A DNA stretch of 64,000 bases from Planotetraspora phitsanulokensis (GCF_016863295.1 NZ_BOOP01000034.1:94984-158983); one strand, 5' to 3'; shown: positions 44,601 through 52,857, numbered from the stretch's first letter. Notes: generated from the sequence alone by a model not told the origin. Numbers and translations are program-made.

Positions 44601-45757
44601 AGCGGATCGGAGTTGTCGATCGCGTAGTTCAGGTTCGGGTCGGTGTAGCTCGCGGCGCCACTGAGCCGCAGGTTGTGCGGGTGGACGTTGTTGGTCGCGA
44701 ACGGTGCCGAGTTGCCGCACGCCGCGTCGTTGTTGCCCTGGCCGTCCGCACCGCCGTCGGCGTACCAGACGGTGTTGTACCAGTTGTGGATCGCCCCCAG
44801 GTGCTCCACCTGGATCCGCGGGAAGGGGTCGCCCGGGTTGACGTACTGGCTGCGCTCGAACAGCCGGGCGCCCTGCAGGTTGGAGACGTCGCCGTCACAC
44901 ATCGGCAGGATCGCCATGTACGGCATGCCGTACGGAGCCTTGCGCTCGTAGTCGACCGGCGCCAGCGAGATGACACCGCGGATCGGATAACGCGGGCCGT
45001 CGGTGCGGATGCGGTTGTAGTCGAGGAAGTTCGCGACCGCGTCCCCACCCCGCGAGTGCCCCATCAGGCCGATGCGGGTCAGGTCGAGGTGGCCGGAGAG
45101 CGTCGTGCCGACGGTCGTGTGCGCGTCGACGGGCAGACCCTTGGCCCGGTTCGCCGCGCTGATCGCGTCGAGGGCGGCGGCGATGAGCATGCGCCGGTTG
45201 TGCATGCCCTTCCCCTTGTTGTTGTCCTGCCGCATCATCAGCTGGTCCTGCGAGACGGAGAACGTCGTGTATCCCCAGGTGGCGAGGTTCTCCGCGAGGT
45301 ACGCGTAGCCGTTCTCGTTGTGCTTGAACTGCGCACAGGTGACGTTCGCGCTGTCCTGCCCGGAGTCGCACGAGCCGTGGTTGCCGTGCACCAGGATGAT
45401 CAGCGGCGAGGGCTTGGTCCGCCGGGTCCAGTCCGGCGTGTAGAGCTGACCGCGAATCTCGACCTGCTCCGGCGCCTGCGCCGTCCCTGCCGTCGGGGCG
45501 GCTCCGTCGGAGTTCGGCTCCTCGATGGTCGCCAGGCCGAACTTGGCCTCTTCGACGACCCGATGCCCGAACGGCCCGCGGGCCGTCGGGTCGGGCAGGT
45601 CCGCCGAAGTCGTCGTCCGCGTCGCCGTTGCGGGCGGCGCCGTCGTGGCAGCCGTGGCCGGAGCTGCCGTCGCCAGTGAGGTCAGCGCTACCGGGACCGC
45701 CAGTACGGCGATCACCCGGAGAAGCGCCCGAGCGCTCCTCCGTGTTGGTACTTTCAC
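41633..45757 (-). CDS. Secreted alpha/beta hydrolase-beta-helix fusion protein
   Basis: 1374 residues from GTG 45757 (GGGAGA upstream). A signal peptide (about 1-38) is followed by a hydrolase domain (about 80-420) with LIILVHGNHGSCDSGQ and nucleophile elbow LMGHSRGGDAVANFLDYN, a large beta-rich middle part (about 480-780), and a right-handed beta-helix (about 800-1170: CPNAQFTSIQTAVDHAAPWD, LKIKGAGADKVVIEPD). Ig-like and terminal beta-sandwich modules close it. Uncommon domain order. The hydrolase may deacylate a polysaccharide bound by the helix, but the helix could also be a lyase. A strong terminator lies downstream. Confidence 0.82.
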   Translation of the reverse strand: MKVPTRRSARALLRVIAVLAVPVALTSLATAAPATAATTAPPATATRTTTSADLPDPTARGPFGHRVVEEAKFGLATIEEPNSDGAAPTAGTAQAPEQVEIRGQLYTPDWTRRTKPSPLIILVHGNHGSCDSGQDSANVTCAQFKHNENGYAYLAENLATWGYTTFSVSQDQLMMRQDNNKGKGMHNRRMLIAAALDAISAANRAKGLPVDAHTTVGTTLSGHLDLTRIGLMGHSRGGDAVANFLDYNRIRTDGPRYPIRGVISLAPVDYERKAPYGMPYMAILPMCDGDVSNLQGARLFERSQYVNPGDPFPRIQVEHLGAIHNWYNTVWYADGGADGQGNNDAACGNSAPFATNNVHPHNLRLSGAASYTDPNLNYAIDNSDPLNPAVNTKISGDAARMGDQEKLGLATMAAFLRRYVGGEGAFQPYMTGELSNTSTGLQIPPTACPTSPSGTAIPCDERVNTTYFAAPQERVDVIRPEVENPLTLNALGGSLSGSGFTDPYAQSAGVAPKPAPTEGGYDWCNPEPQDFAPSQLGKSGLPAAAKPCPLPAAGALGGQNGTRENGPINHSYGRQLTLAWDQSSAATLTAQIPAASQDMRGLKALALDAAVNFFDTRNPGADDRGDNTRDTTVNGTPASPVWPNELPTSYDPTSTTQHFVIALSDATGHEATVDAGDPRWGNALHMSTGTNTPNTHIVLDQIRVPLSEFAAQGVDIGSLSKLEFRFGVGDMPKSGSIEMADVRFQESEAGSKILSDGDKANGAGYGRSALGGPDPATYLAAYDNTPGDVELNDVVANPQGNTTWTVDDDRKQCPNAQFTSIQTAVDHAAPWDTIVVCAGVYQESSTPANSNSNPVQAGARNGLTINKPLKIKGAGADKVVIEPDQSLGTLAGDQPYLRDGGGNVITVSRQSLGSTDTNEMFVDISGVTVTSGKVWAEAGVAYFGAAGRVADSVIGPMKVATDAQELAEHPHGWGVVKTGVIQGASSGTVESELTVADSVVTGYQSGGILFDGARGKDGSPDNTVRTGIRYHGYVTGTVVTGKPNGLYAQVGVKYTSGVTGFVKDSRITGNYFTPAPSQSYGILLTDAGTDTAGALTASGDILTGNGFAVYNADAGNTAVRLGAPFTVSGSYFGPIAGGPRTGPKAVSGPDNTGAATVVVTGLRSSPPHKVPAGAGRVADHAPTAEVADPGRGSVFQVGSAVHPLIRGVDDFAVQSASLIVDGTKVASTTTSPYRLSWTPGPKDAGRHVTFQALVVDSSGNATRSKPVTYTVAPVTPPPAMKIGKVETDAGAGTATITATVNTAGTVTLSGDKVTTVSRQVHDGSTFTMTVTAAPEYRPTLIKSGRLPVDLTITFKNATGQSASRSVSVTLVKKR

Positions 45758-46556
45758 ACGCTCTCCCGAAAAAGGAGTTGAGAAGTATTGCAATCGGGGA
45801 CGCTAGTGATCACACGTTTCTTGGATGTTTCTTGCGGTGAACGTCTCATTTGTTGAGATCTTTTATGCGGGGCGCCGCAGATGATGACCGCCCGCGCCCG
45901 GAGCGCTCCGCCGGATTCGCGCTCGCTGACGACAACCGCGCCGCGATCCGGACCTGCTGATATGACGGGGGAGGTGCCTGAAACACCGACCGGCGACCTC
46001 GCGACGGCGTCTGGGTCGCTGAATTCACCGACCATGCTGGACTTGTCGCGCCGGCCCGGAGACACGTGTGTCGTCGTCCGCGGGGAGAGCGAGCAACCGC
46101 GTTTCACCGACAGTGACGGGCCCTGGAAGGAGGCCGTTCAGGGCCGTGGAGGGCCGCCATCCGACGTGACAGCCGTGCCGCCGGCATGACCGTCCGCTGA
46201 AGCGGGACCTGGTTCAGCCGCTATACGACAGAACCGGATTCACGAAAGGCCGAGGTTAAGGCGTACGTCTATGTCCGGCGGTCAGGAGAGAGCCTGACAA
46301 TGCGCCAATGGCTCGTAACTCCGGGTTACCGCCCCCGGGGTTCGGCGATCCGATTCTTTTAACACCGAATAAATACGTGTGTAACAAACTCCGGTGTAAC
46401 CTGGTTCAGGTTCGGACCCGATTCGGAAGCCCGTCGTATCCATTTCCCAAGTCGCCGGAGTTCCGCCCCGAGATACTCATTTCTCGGCGGAGTCGCGTCC
46501 GAATCAGACGTTCCCCCGCTTCCGCCTTTTCGTATCCCTCGTCCTGGCCGTTGAGC
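45758..46556. other. 800-base intergenic region without a visible gene
   Basis: It carries the promoter of the minus-strand esterase fusion (direct repeats of GTTTCTTG near 45810-45835 and a GTCTC/GAGATC hairpin near 45840-45862) and a markedly AT-rich stretch at about 46360-46400. A 102-codon plus-strand frame at 45881 has no ribosome-binding site or recognisable content. The AT-rich stretch may be an old insertion boundary. Confidence 0.5.
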
Positions 46557-47753
46557 TCAGAACAGACCGTTCGTGGGCGGCTCGGTCCCGTTGAGCCGGA
46601 AGGCGCCGACGACAGCGGCCTTCCAGTACCGGGGGTTGTGGTTGGCGACGGTGCGGGCGTTTCGCCAGTGCCTGTCCAGGTTGTGCGTACGCCCGGTCGC
46701 AGAGCCGCCACCGACGTCGAACAGCAACTCGGCCGACTTGAGCGCGGCTTCGACCGCGAAGACCTGTGCCTGAGCCACTTCGACGGACGCCGTGGTCAGC
46801 AGATCGGGACGTAGGTCGGCGCGCCATGCCCGGTCGATCGAGGCGGCGGCGTGCAGGACGGCCGCTTCGGCGGCGTATGCGCTGGAGGCGATCGCGCCCA
46901 CCGCGTGCTGCACATAAGGGTCGTCCACTGACCGATGCGCGGTGCTGTGCGCGATGGGCCGGGCTCGCTCGCGCGCGAAGGCGGTCGCGTCCGCGAGGGC
47001 GTTCTTCGCGATCCCCGCCTCCACGGCGGCGAGGTAGAGCTGCAGAAACGGTGTCACGGGTGAGCGCCGGCCACCGGTGTCCGCGGCCCTGATCTCGTCC
47101 GCGTACACGGTGACGTCGTTCAGATTGGTGGTCCCACTGGCGGTGAGCCGCTGGCCCATGCCGTCGAAGTCGTCGACGAGCTCCAGTCCTTCCCGGTCGC
47201 GGGGGAGGGTGAAGAACACCTTCTCGCCGTTGTCGTCGAGGGCGGCGGTGCTGACCCAGTCCGCGTACAGCGCTCCCGTGCTGTAGAACTTGCTGCCGCT
47301 GACCGAGAAATGGTCGCCGAGCCGGGTGATCCGGGTCTGAATCGCGCCATTGGCCCCACCGACCTCCCAGCCCGCGTTGCCGAAGACGTCTCCCGCGAGG
47401 AAGCGGGGGAACCACTTCCGCCGTTCGGTTTCGGGTCGGGTCAGCAGCCCCTCGACGAAACCGAAGCTCGAGCGGACCGCCTGGGCGATGTTCGAGTCGG
47501 CGGCGGCCAGATCGATGATGAAGCGGAACGCCTCCTGGACCGATGAGCCGGCGCCGCCGTGTTCGACCGGGATCCGGTAGGTGAACAGCCGCGCCTGGGC
47601 GATCTGACGGATCTCCGCGTGCGGCAGCCGCCGGACGCGCTCCCGTTCACCGGCGCCTTCGGCGAGGCCGGGCAGGAGCCGGGCGGCACGTTCGTACAGC
47701 TCAGCCGGATCGGCACGCTCGGTGAAGGGCGGCCCCTGAGTGTCTCTGGTCAT
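46557..47753 (-). CDS. DszC/SfnB-type flavin-dependent monooxygenase (acyl-CoA dehydrogenase fold)
   Basis: 398 residues. Acyl-CoA dehydrogenase fold with the markers of the sulfur-oxidising branch: GSKFYSTGALYADWV, GMGQRLTASGTTNLNDV and the C-terminal GRTHNLDRHWRNARTVANHN. The catalytic Glu of true dehydrogenases is not in its usual place. Members take FMNH2 from a separate reductase and oxygenate thioethers, sulfoxides or sulfones. It is the third gene of a three-gene operon (12 bases after the SsuD-like gene) and a paralogue of the first gene. Confidence 0.88.
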   Translation of the reverse strand: MTRDTQGPPFTERADPAELYERAARLLPGLAEGAGERERVRRLPHAEIRQIAQARLFTYRIPVEHGGAGSSVQEAFRFIIDLAAADSNIAQAVRSSFGFVEGLLTRPETERRKWFPRFLAGDVFGNAGWEVGGANGAIQTRITRLGDHFSVSGSKFYSTGALYADWVSTAALDDNGEKVFFTLPRDREGLELVDDFDGMGQRLTASGTTNLNDVTVYADEIRAADTGGRRSPVTPFLQLYLAAVEAGIAKNALADATAFARERARPIAHSTAHRSVDDPYVQHAVGAIASSAYAAEAAVLHAAASIDRAWRADLRPDLLTTASVEVAQAQVFAVEAALKSAELLFDVGGGSATGRTHNLDRHWRNARTVANHNPRYWKAAVVGAFRLNGTEPPTNGLF

Positions 47754-47765
47754 CGTCGGCGGGCG

Positions 47766-48923
47766 TCAGCGGGACGACGTCGAGGCGAAGGGGATGGACG
47801 CCTCCTGGTCCGCGCCGTCCGCCGCCTGCGGGTGCTCCCAGAGCCCGCGGCTGCGCAGGATGGGCAGCACGCCCTCGCCGAACCAGTACGCCTCCTCGAC
47901 GTGGGGGTGGCCGGAGAGGATGAACTCGGTGATGCCGAGGCGGTGGTACTCCTCGATCCGGTCGGCCACCTCGGTGTGGCTGCCCACCAGCGCGGTGCCG
48001 GCCCCGCCGCGGACCAGTCCCACTCCTGCCCACAGGTTCGGATAGATCTCCAACCCGTCTCGTTTGCCGCCGTGCAGGGCCAGCATGCGCTTCTGCCCCT
48101 CGGACTCACTGCGCGCGAGGCCCGCCTGGACGTTCTCGACGGTCGCCGGGTCGATGCCGTCGAGCAGCCGCTGGGCCTGCGCCCACGCCTGCTCACTGGT
48201 ATCCCGGCTGATCACATGGAGCCGGATGCCCTGCCGGAGGCTGCGGCCCTCCGCCGCCGCGAGCCCGGACACCCAGCTGATCTTCTCCGCCACGGCCGCG
48301 GGGGGTTCGCCCCACGTGAGGTACGCGTCGACGTGACGGGCCGCGACCTTGCCCGCGGCGGCGGACGAGCCGCCGAAGTAGACGTCCGGAACGGGGTCGG
48401 GCAGCCGGTTGAGCTGTGCGCCCTCGACTTTCAGGTGCTCACCCGCGAAGTCGACGACCTCCCCGCGCCACAGGGCCCGCACGATGTGGAGGAACTCGTC
48501 CGCGCGGGCATAGCGGGCGTCCTTGTCGAGGAAGTCCCCGTACGCGCGCTGCTCGTGGCTCTCCCCACCGGTGACCACGTTGAGCAGCAGCCGGCCGCCC
48601 GAGTGGCGTTGGTAGGTGGCGGCCATCTGGGCGGCCAGGGTCGGTGAGGTGAGACCCGGCCGGAACGCGACCAGGAACTTCAGCCGCTCGGTCGTGTCGG
48701 CGAGCATGGCCGTGGTCAGCCAGGCGTCCTCGCACCAGGCGCCGGTGGGGGTCAGGGCGCCGACGAAGCCCAACTGCTCGGCCGCCTGCACGATCTGGCG
48801 CAGGTAGGCCAGGGTGGCCGGCCGGGCTCCGCCGGCCGATCCCGCGGGAAGTCCGTGGCCGCCGCCGACGACGTCGCGGCTGTCGCCGTACGTGGGCAGG
48901 AACCAGTGAAAGGTCAGAGTCAT
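47766..48923 (-). CDS. ssuD: SsuD-type alkanesulfonate monooxygenase (LLM flavin family)
   Basis: 385 residues. Bacterial-luciferase-like barrel with SsuD signatures: FHWFLPTYGDSRDVVGG, FVAFRPGLTSPTLAAQMAAT, LLLNVVTGGESHEQRAYGDF and GSHTEVADRIEEYHRLGI. With FMNH2 and O2 such enzymes split alkanesulfonates into aldehyde and sulfite, freeing sulfur for cysteine synthesis. Flanked by two DszC-like genes with gaps of 10 and 12 bases, so all three are one transcript. The flavin reductase is encoded on the other side at 52351. Confidence 0.9.
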   Translation of the reverse strand: MTLTFHWFLPTYGDSRDVVGGGHGLPAGSAGGARPATLAYLRQIVQAAEQLGFVGALTPTGAWCEDAWLTTAMLADTTERLKFLVAFRPGLTSPTLAAQMAATYQRHSGGRLLLNVVTGGESHEQRAYGDFLDKDARYARADEFLHIVRALWRGEVVDFAGEHLKVEGAQLNRLPDPVPDVYFGGSSAAAGKVAARHVDAYLTWGEPPAAVAEKISWVSGLAAAEGRSLRQGIRLHVISRDTSEQAWAQAQRLLDGIDPATVENVQAGLARSESEGQKRMLALHGGKRDGLEIYPNLWAGVGLVRGGAGTALVGSHTEVADRIEEYHRLGITEFILSGHPHVEEAYWFGEGVLPILRSRGLWEHPQAADGADQEASIPFASTSSR

Positions 48924-48933
48924 CGTTGTTTCC

Positions 48934-50154
48934 CTAGAGCAGACCGTGGCGGGGCGGAAGTTGTCCGTTGAGCACGTACCGGCCGATGTGCTGAACCTTC
49001 CAGCGGGCGGGGTCGTGCAAGGTGTGGGTGCGGGCGTTGCGCCAGTGCCGGTTCAGGTTGAGCCCTTCCAGGCTGGACCTGGTGCCGCCCAATTCGAAGA
49101 CGGCGCTGCCGAGCTCGACTGCGACCGGGTCCGCGTAGGCCTTCGCGGTCGCGACCGCTATCGAGGCCGTGCCGGCGGACTCCGCGGTCAGGTGGTCTCG
49201 CGCCGCGTCCACCGCTTCGCCGGCGGCGGCCAGCAACGCCTCGGCGGCGCGGACCTTGATGGTCAGCTCGCCGACCCGCTGGATGACCAGCGGGTCCTCC
49301 GCCGCGGTTTCCCGGCCGCTCTCGAACCAGGGGCGTGCCTTGGTCCGGACGAACTCCACCGCCTCGGTCAGGGCGCCCGCCGCGATTCCGACGTCGATCG
49401 CCGTGTGGAGCAGTTGCGCGAGTGCGCCGTGCAGTTGGGGTCCGGTGAACGTCAGGTGGTGGGGCACCACATGACCCGCCGGCACGCGAACGTCCTCGAG
49501 CCGTACCGTGCCGCTGGCGGTGGTGCGCTGCCCCATCCCCGCCCAGTCGTCCACCACGGTGAGCCCGGGCGCGTCGCGCGGCACGTAGGCGACGTGCAAG
49601 GTCTCGTCCTCCTGACGCGCCAGCACCGGGATCCAGTCGGCGAACAACGCGCCCGTGCTGTAGTGCTTGACGCCGCGCAGCACGAAGCCGTCACCTTCGC
49701 GGATCAGCCGCGTCCGGTAGTCCTGCACGTGCTTCGTCCCCGCCTCTGACTGGGCGTTGCCGAAGCGCCTGCCGGCCAGCACCTCGCCGAAGAAGAACTC
49801 CTGCTGCGCGGGGCTGCCCTGCCGGCGCAGCACGTTGACGTAGACGATGTGGCTCTGCGGGATCTGGGCGATGTTCGGGTCGGCGGCGGCCAGCAGCCGG
49901 AACACCTCGGCGACGGTCCGCGCGCGCACGTCCGCGCCGCCGTGTTCCCGCGGGACGGTGACCCCGAGCAATCCGCTGGCCGACAACCGGTCCAGTTCCT
50001 GTCGGGGGAGCCGTCGCTGGGCGTCCCGCTTCGCCGCTCCCGCCGCGAATTCGCCGGCGAGCTCCGTCGCCACGGCCAGCGCCTCCGCGTCGTCCGCGAT
50101 CACATGCGCGGTCGATCTGTCAGGAGCTCGCGATGGGGGGCTGTCGATGCTCAT
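48934..50154 (-). CDS. DszC/SfnB-type flavin-dependent monooxygenase
   Basis: 406 residues. Same family as the gene at 46557: GVKHYSTGALFADWIPV, GMGQRTTASGTVRLEDV and GLNLNRHWRNARTHTLHDPA. It is the first gene of the minus-strand operon, with the divergent DszA-like gene 227 bases away. The probable reaction is FMNH2-dependent oxygenation of an organosulfur compound such as a sulfone, before C-S cleavage. Two different copies in one operon suggest successive oxidation steps or different substrates. Confidence 0.88.
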   Translation of the reverse strand: MSIDSPPSRAPDRSTAHVIADDAEALAVATELAGEFAAGAAKRDAQRRLPRQELDRLSASGLLGVTVPREHGGADVRARTVAEVFRLLAAADPNIAQIPQSHIVYVNVLRRQGSPAQQEFFFGEVLAGRRFGNAQSEAGTKHVQDYRTRLIREGDGFVLRGVKHYSTGALFADWIPVLARQEDETLHVAYVPRDAPGLTVVDDWAGMGQRTTASGTVRLEDVRVPAGHVVPHHLTFTGPQLHGALAQLLHTAIDVGIAAGALTEAVEFVRTKARPWFESGRETAAEDPLVIQRVGELTIKVRAAEALLAAAGEAVDAARDHLTAESAGTASIAVATAKAYADPVAVELGSAVFELGGTRSSLEGLNLNRHWRNARTHTLHDPARWKVQHIGRYVLNGQLPPRHGLL

Positions 50155-50201
50155 GGCGCCGTCCGTTCGTGCGTGGTCACGTGAGAAGGCTAATTCATGT
50201 A

Positions 50202-50224
50202 AAACAGGTAGGCAAACCTTGTTT
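50202..50224. promoter_or_regulatory. Candidate operator between divergent sulfur operons
   Basis: An imperfect palindrome with arms AAACA and TGTTT plus inner matching bases, in an AT-rich pocket between the divergent monooxygenase genes. Its position fits a shared operator. The regulator is unknown. Confidence 0.35.
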
Positions 50225-50380
50225 TAATGTCGTGGGGTCCTTATGGTGTGGCGTCATGGCGGGCCGGCATTCCGCCGAGCCCCGCCAGTGGCCGCCGAGA
50301 GGCCACCTGACCCGGTCCCAGTCCCGAACAGACGAGCTCGGCCGGGCCGTATCCGCCAGATCGACCGGAACCCACAGTGA

Positions 50381-51784
50381 GTGAACGTGACTGACCTCGA
50401 ACGCCGGATCATCCACTTCAACCTCTTCGAGATGAACTGCGTCGGCCACATCCAGCACGGGCTGTGGACGCATCCGGAGAACAACAGGCACCGGTACACC
50501 GACATCGAATACTGGACGGACCTGGCCAGGCTGCTGGAGCGGGGGCTGTTCGACGCGGTCTTCCTCGCCGACGTGGTGGGTCTCTACGATCGCTACCGGG
50601 GCGGGTGGGAGACCGCCGTTCGAGAGGCCGTACAGGTGCCGGCCAACGACCCGCTGCTCGTGGTGCCCGCGATGGCCGCGGTGACCGAGCATCTCGGGTT
50701 CGCGGTGACGTTCTCCACCACCTACGAGCCGCCGTTCGCGCACGCGCGCCGGATGTCCACCCTGGACCACCTCACCAAGGGGCGGGTGGCGTGGAACGTC
50801 GTCACCTCCTACCTGCGCAGCGCCGCCAGAAACTTCGGGCTCGACGACGAGATCGAGCACGACCTGCGCTACGAAATCGCGGAGGAGTACCTGGAAGTCC
50901 TCTACAAGCTGTGGGAGGGGAGCTGGGAGGACGGCGCGGTGATCAGGGACGCGGAGCGCAGGGTGTACACCGATCCCGCGAAGGTCCACGCGATCGACCA
51001 TGTCGGCAAGCACTTCCGCGTCGCCGGGCCGCACCTGTCCGAGCCGTCGCCGCAACGCACTCCCGTGATCTATCAGGCCGGCAACTCCGAACGCGGCAAG
51101 GACTTCGCGGCCAGGCACGCGGAGGCCGTCTTCACGGGCGCCCCGTCCCTGGAGGCGCTGCGCGACGAGATCGCCGATCTCAAACGGCGTGCCGCCGCCT
51201 TCGGCCGCGACCCCGACCACGTCAAGGTCTTCCCCGGTGCCTCCGTGATCGTCGCCCCCACCCAGGGGGAGGCCGACGCCAAGGTGGCGGACCTGCAACG
51301 CCATGTCAGTCCGGAAGGGTTCCTGGCGCAGCGCGGCAGCGGGATCGATCTCGCGGCCTACGACCCCGACGAGACGATCGACGACATCGTCGCGCGGGGA
51401 GGGGACTTCACCGAGCGTGCGATCCGCCCCCTGGTGGGCAGAGGACTCAAGGTCCGGGACGTGCTCGCGTCCGTCGGCCGTATCGGACAGGGTGGGCCGT
51501 TGTTCGTGGCCGGCACGCCGGAACGGGTGGCCGACGAGATCGAGCGCTGGGCGGACGAGACCGGCGCCGCGGGGTTCAACCTCATGCAGTACCTCTCCCC
51601 GGGCACGGCCGAGGACTTCATCGAACTCGTCGTTCCGGAACTGCAGCGGCGCGGACGCTATCGCACGTCGTACGACGACGTCACGTTGCGCGAGCGCCTG
51701 CTGGGCCAAGGCATACACCGGCTGCCGGACGCCCATCCAGGCGCCGCGTTCCGCCGGGGACCGAAGATCCAGGCGTCGGACTGA
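50381..51784 (+). CDS. DszA/NtaA/SnaA-family FMNH2-dependent monooxygenase
   Basis: 467 residues from GTG 50381 (a GTG three codons later is also possible). LLM-family barrel with the NtaA/DszA pattern: FEMNCVGHIQHGLWTHPEN, TTYEPPFAHARRMSTLDHLT, GRVAWNVVTSYLRSAARNFG and GNSERGKDFAARHAEAVFTG. Such enzymes oxygenate sulfones, nitrilotriacetate-like compounds or alkanes with FMNH2 from a reductase. Context with SsuD- and DszC-like genes favours an organosulfur substrate, where DszA-type cleavage follows DszC-type oxidation. Confidence 0.9.
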   Translation: MNVTDLERRIIHFNLFEMNCVGHIQHGLWTHPENNRHRYTDIEYWTDLARLLERGLFDAVFLADVVGLYDRYRGGWETAVREAVQVPANDPLLVVPAMAAVTEHLGFAVTFSTTYEPPFAHARRMSTLDHLTKGRVAWNVVTSYLRSAARNFGLDDEIEHDLRYEIAEEYLEVLYKLWEGSWEDGAVIRDAERRVYTDPAKVHAIDHVGKHFRVAGPHLSEPSPQRTPVIYQAGNSERGKDFAARHAEAVFTGAPSLEALRDEIADLKRRAAAFGRDPDHVKVFPGASVIVAPTQGEADAKVADLQRHVSPEGFLAQRGSGIDLAAYDPDETIDDIVARGGDFTERAIRPLVGRGLKVRDVLASVGRIGQGGPLFVAGTPERVADEIERWADETGAAGFNLMQYLSPGTAEDFIELVVPELQRRGRYRTSYDDVTLRERLLGQGIHRLPDAHPGAAFRRGPKIQASD

Positions 51785-51864
51785 CCCGCACGGCGCGGGC
51801 GGAGTCCCCGCGCGGCCGCCCGGCTGCCGCTTCGGGCAGGCCTCTTTTGAATTTCTATGTATAA

Positions 51865-51906
51865 CCAGTAGGAAATGTTGACTTCATGACCTGGAGCTCG
51901 TACGTT
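51865..51906 (+). promoter_or_regulatory. Promoter of the cysteine leader peptide transcript
   Basis: TTGACT (51878-51883) and TACGTT (51901-51906) with exact 17-base spacing form good -35 and -10 boxes. Transcription should start near 51913, at the GTG of the leader peptide. CC-N2-TAGG-N5 directly upstream of the -35 box (51865-51877) recurs before the gene at 63921. Confidence 0.6.
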
Positions 51907-51913
51907 GAGTGGC

Positions 51914-51988
51914 GTGAGTCAGGATGTCCGACTGATCCGGCGCCAGCACGTGGACCTCTGCCACGTCGCCAGTGCGCAATGTCGCTGA
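51914..51988 (+). CDS. Cysteine-type regulatory leader peptide (leaderless)
   Basis: 24 codons: GTG start, then a sequence ending RRQHVDLCHVASAQCR. The HVDL-x(3-4)-ASA-x-CR ending is the hallmark of actinobacterial putative leader peptides found ahead of sulfur-assimilation genes, where translation through terminal Cys codons reports cysteine supply. A predicted transcription start within one or two bases of the GTG suggests leaderless translation. The first downstream gene is at 52163 and the flavin reductase at 52351. I do not see a clean terminator hairpin in between, so the output mechanism is unclear. Confidence 0.72.
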   Translation: MSQDVRLIRRQHVDLCHVASAQCR

Positions 51989-52162
51989 TTACGGGCCGTT
52001 CCTGGTCGGTGGCATCGCCGCCGCCCCTACCGAGCCCTGTCGTCGTCCCATGGCGAGTCCGAGGCTGCGATCGCCTCGTGAACACCCCATATGCCGCCGC
52101 CAACGGCTCCCGCAGGTGAACCGCAGCGGGTGTCCGTGGCATGGACACGAAAGAGAGATCAG

Positions 52163-52354
52163 ATGAGCATCGTGACGTCGGCGGGCAGCCTGCAAGCGCG
52201 TCGCCCCAACCATGACGTGGCCCCAGGGATCGTCCGCGAACCGAGCAGCTTCACGCCGAGGATCGAGGCGGACGTCCTGTGGGTCGCGACCGCCTGGGCC
52301 GGCCGGGTCGCCCCGCGAGGGGTTCCGGTTCGCTGGGAAGGGGCGGGAAGGTGA
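52163..52354 (+). CDS. Small hypothetical ORF coupled to the flavin reductase gene
   Basis: 63 residues from ATG 52163, with AGAGAGAT a few bases upstream. The stop overlaps the GTG start of the reductase as GTGA, which suggests a translated gene. The sequence (VTSAGSLQARRPNHDVAPGI, EADVLWVATAWAGRV) matches nothing I recognise, and no membrane segment is present. It may be a regulatory upstream ORF that couples ribosome flow to the reductase or a decayed gene. Confidence 0.4.
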   Translation: MSIVTSAGSLQARRPNHDVAPGIVREPSSFTPRIEADVLWVATAWAGRVAPRGVPVRWEGAGR

Positions 52355-52857
52355 CCGAGACCCTCCCCGGACGGGCCGTGGACGGCGAGCAGTTCCGCAG
52401 GGCGCTCGCGGCGCACGCCGCGGGAGTCGTGGTGATCACGGCTCAGACCGGGGGAATCCCCGCCGGTCTGACCGCGACGTCGTTCTCCTCCGTCAGCCTG
52501 GAGCCCCCGCTGGTCTCCTTCTATGTGGACCAGGCGTCGACCACCTGGCCCCGGATGCGTTCGGCCGACCACTTCGCCGTCAACGTGCTCACCAGCGACC
52601 AGGGCGAGCTGGCGGCCAGGTTCGCCCGGAAGGGCGTCGACCGGTTCGCCGAGCCGACACGCTGGCGCCCCGGCCCGCATGCCACGCCGCTGCTGAGCGA
52701 CGTGTCGGTGCATCTGGTCTGCCTGCCGTACGCGACGGTGGACGTGGGCGACCACGTGCTCGTCGTGGGCCTGGTCTCCGAGGCGGCGGTGCACGGTTCC
52801 GGCCGGCCACTGCTGTACCACCAGGGCCGTTTCGGCCGATTCATCCCTCACTCCTGA
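52351..52857 (+). CDS. Flavin reductase (FMN:NADH) for the monooxygenases
   Basis: 168 residues from GTG 52351. Flavin_Reduct domain throughout: FRRALAAHAAGVVVITAQTG, PAGLTATSFSSVSLEPPLVS, DHFAVNVLTSDQGELAARFA and the closing LLYHQGRFGRF. It reduces FMN with NAD(P)H and hands free FMNH2 to two-component monooxygenases. Four candidate partners are encoded within 6 kb. Located downstream of the cysteine leader peptide, so its synthesis is likely raised when cysteine is scarce. Confidence 0.9.
   Translation: MTETLPGRAVDGEQFRRALAAHAAGVVVITAQTGGIPAGLTATSFSSVSLEPPLVSFYVDQASTTWPRMRSADHFAVNVLTSDQGELAARFARKGVDRFAEPTRWRPGPHATPLLSDVSVHLVCLPYATVDVGDHVLVVGLVSEAAVHGSGRPLLYHQGRFGRFIPHS

Noticed and set aside
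45881..46189. 102-codon plus-strand ORF in the long spacer
   Set aside because: No ribosome-binding site, no domain, low-complexity composition; most likely chance in GC-rich DNA.
50133..50384. Plus-strand ORF across the divergent sulfur promoter region, considered as a second leader peptide
   Set aside because: It lacks the HVDL...CR ending and overlaps the start of the minus-strand operon.
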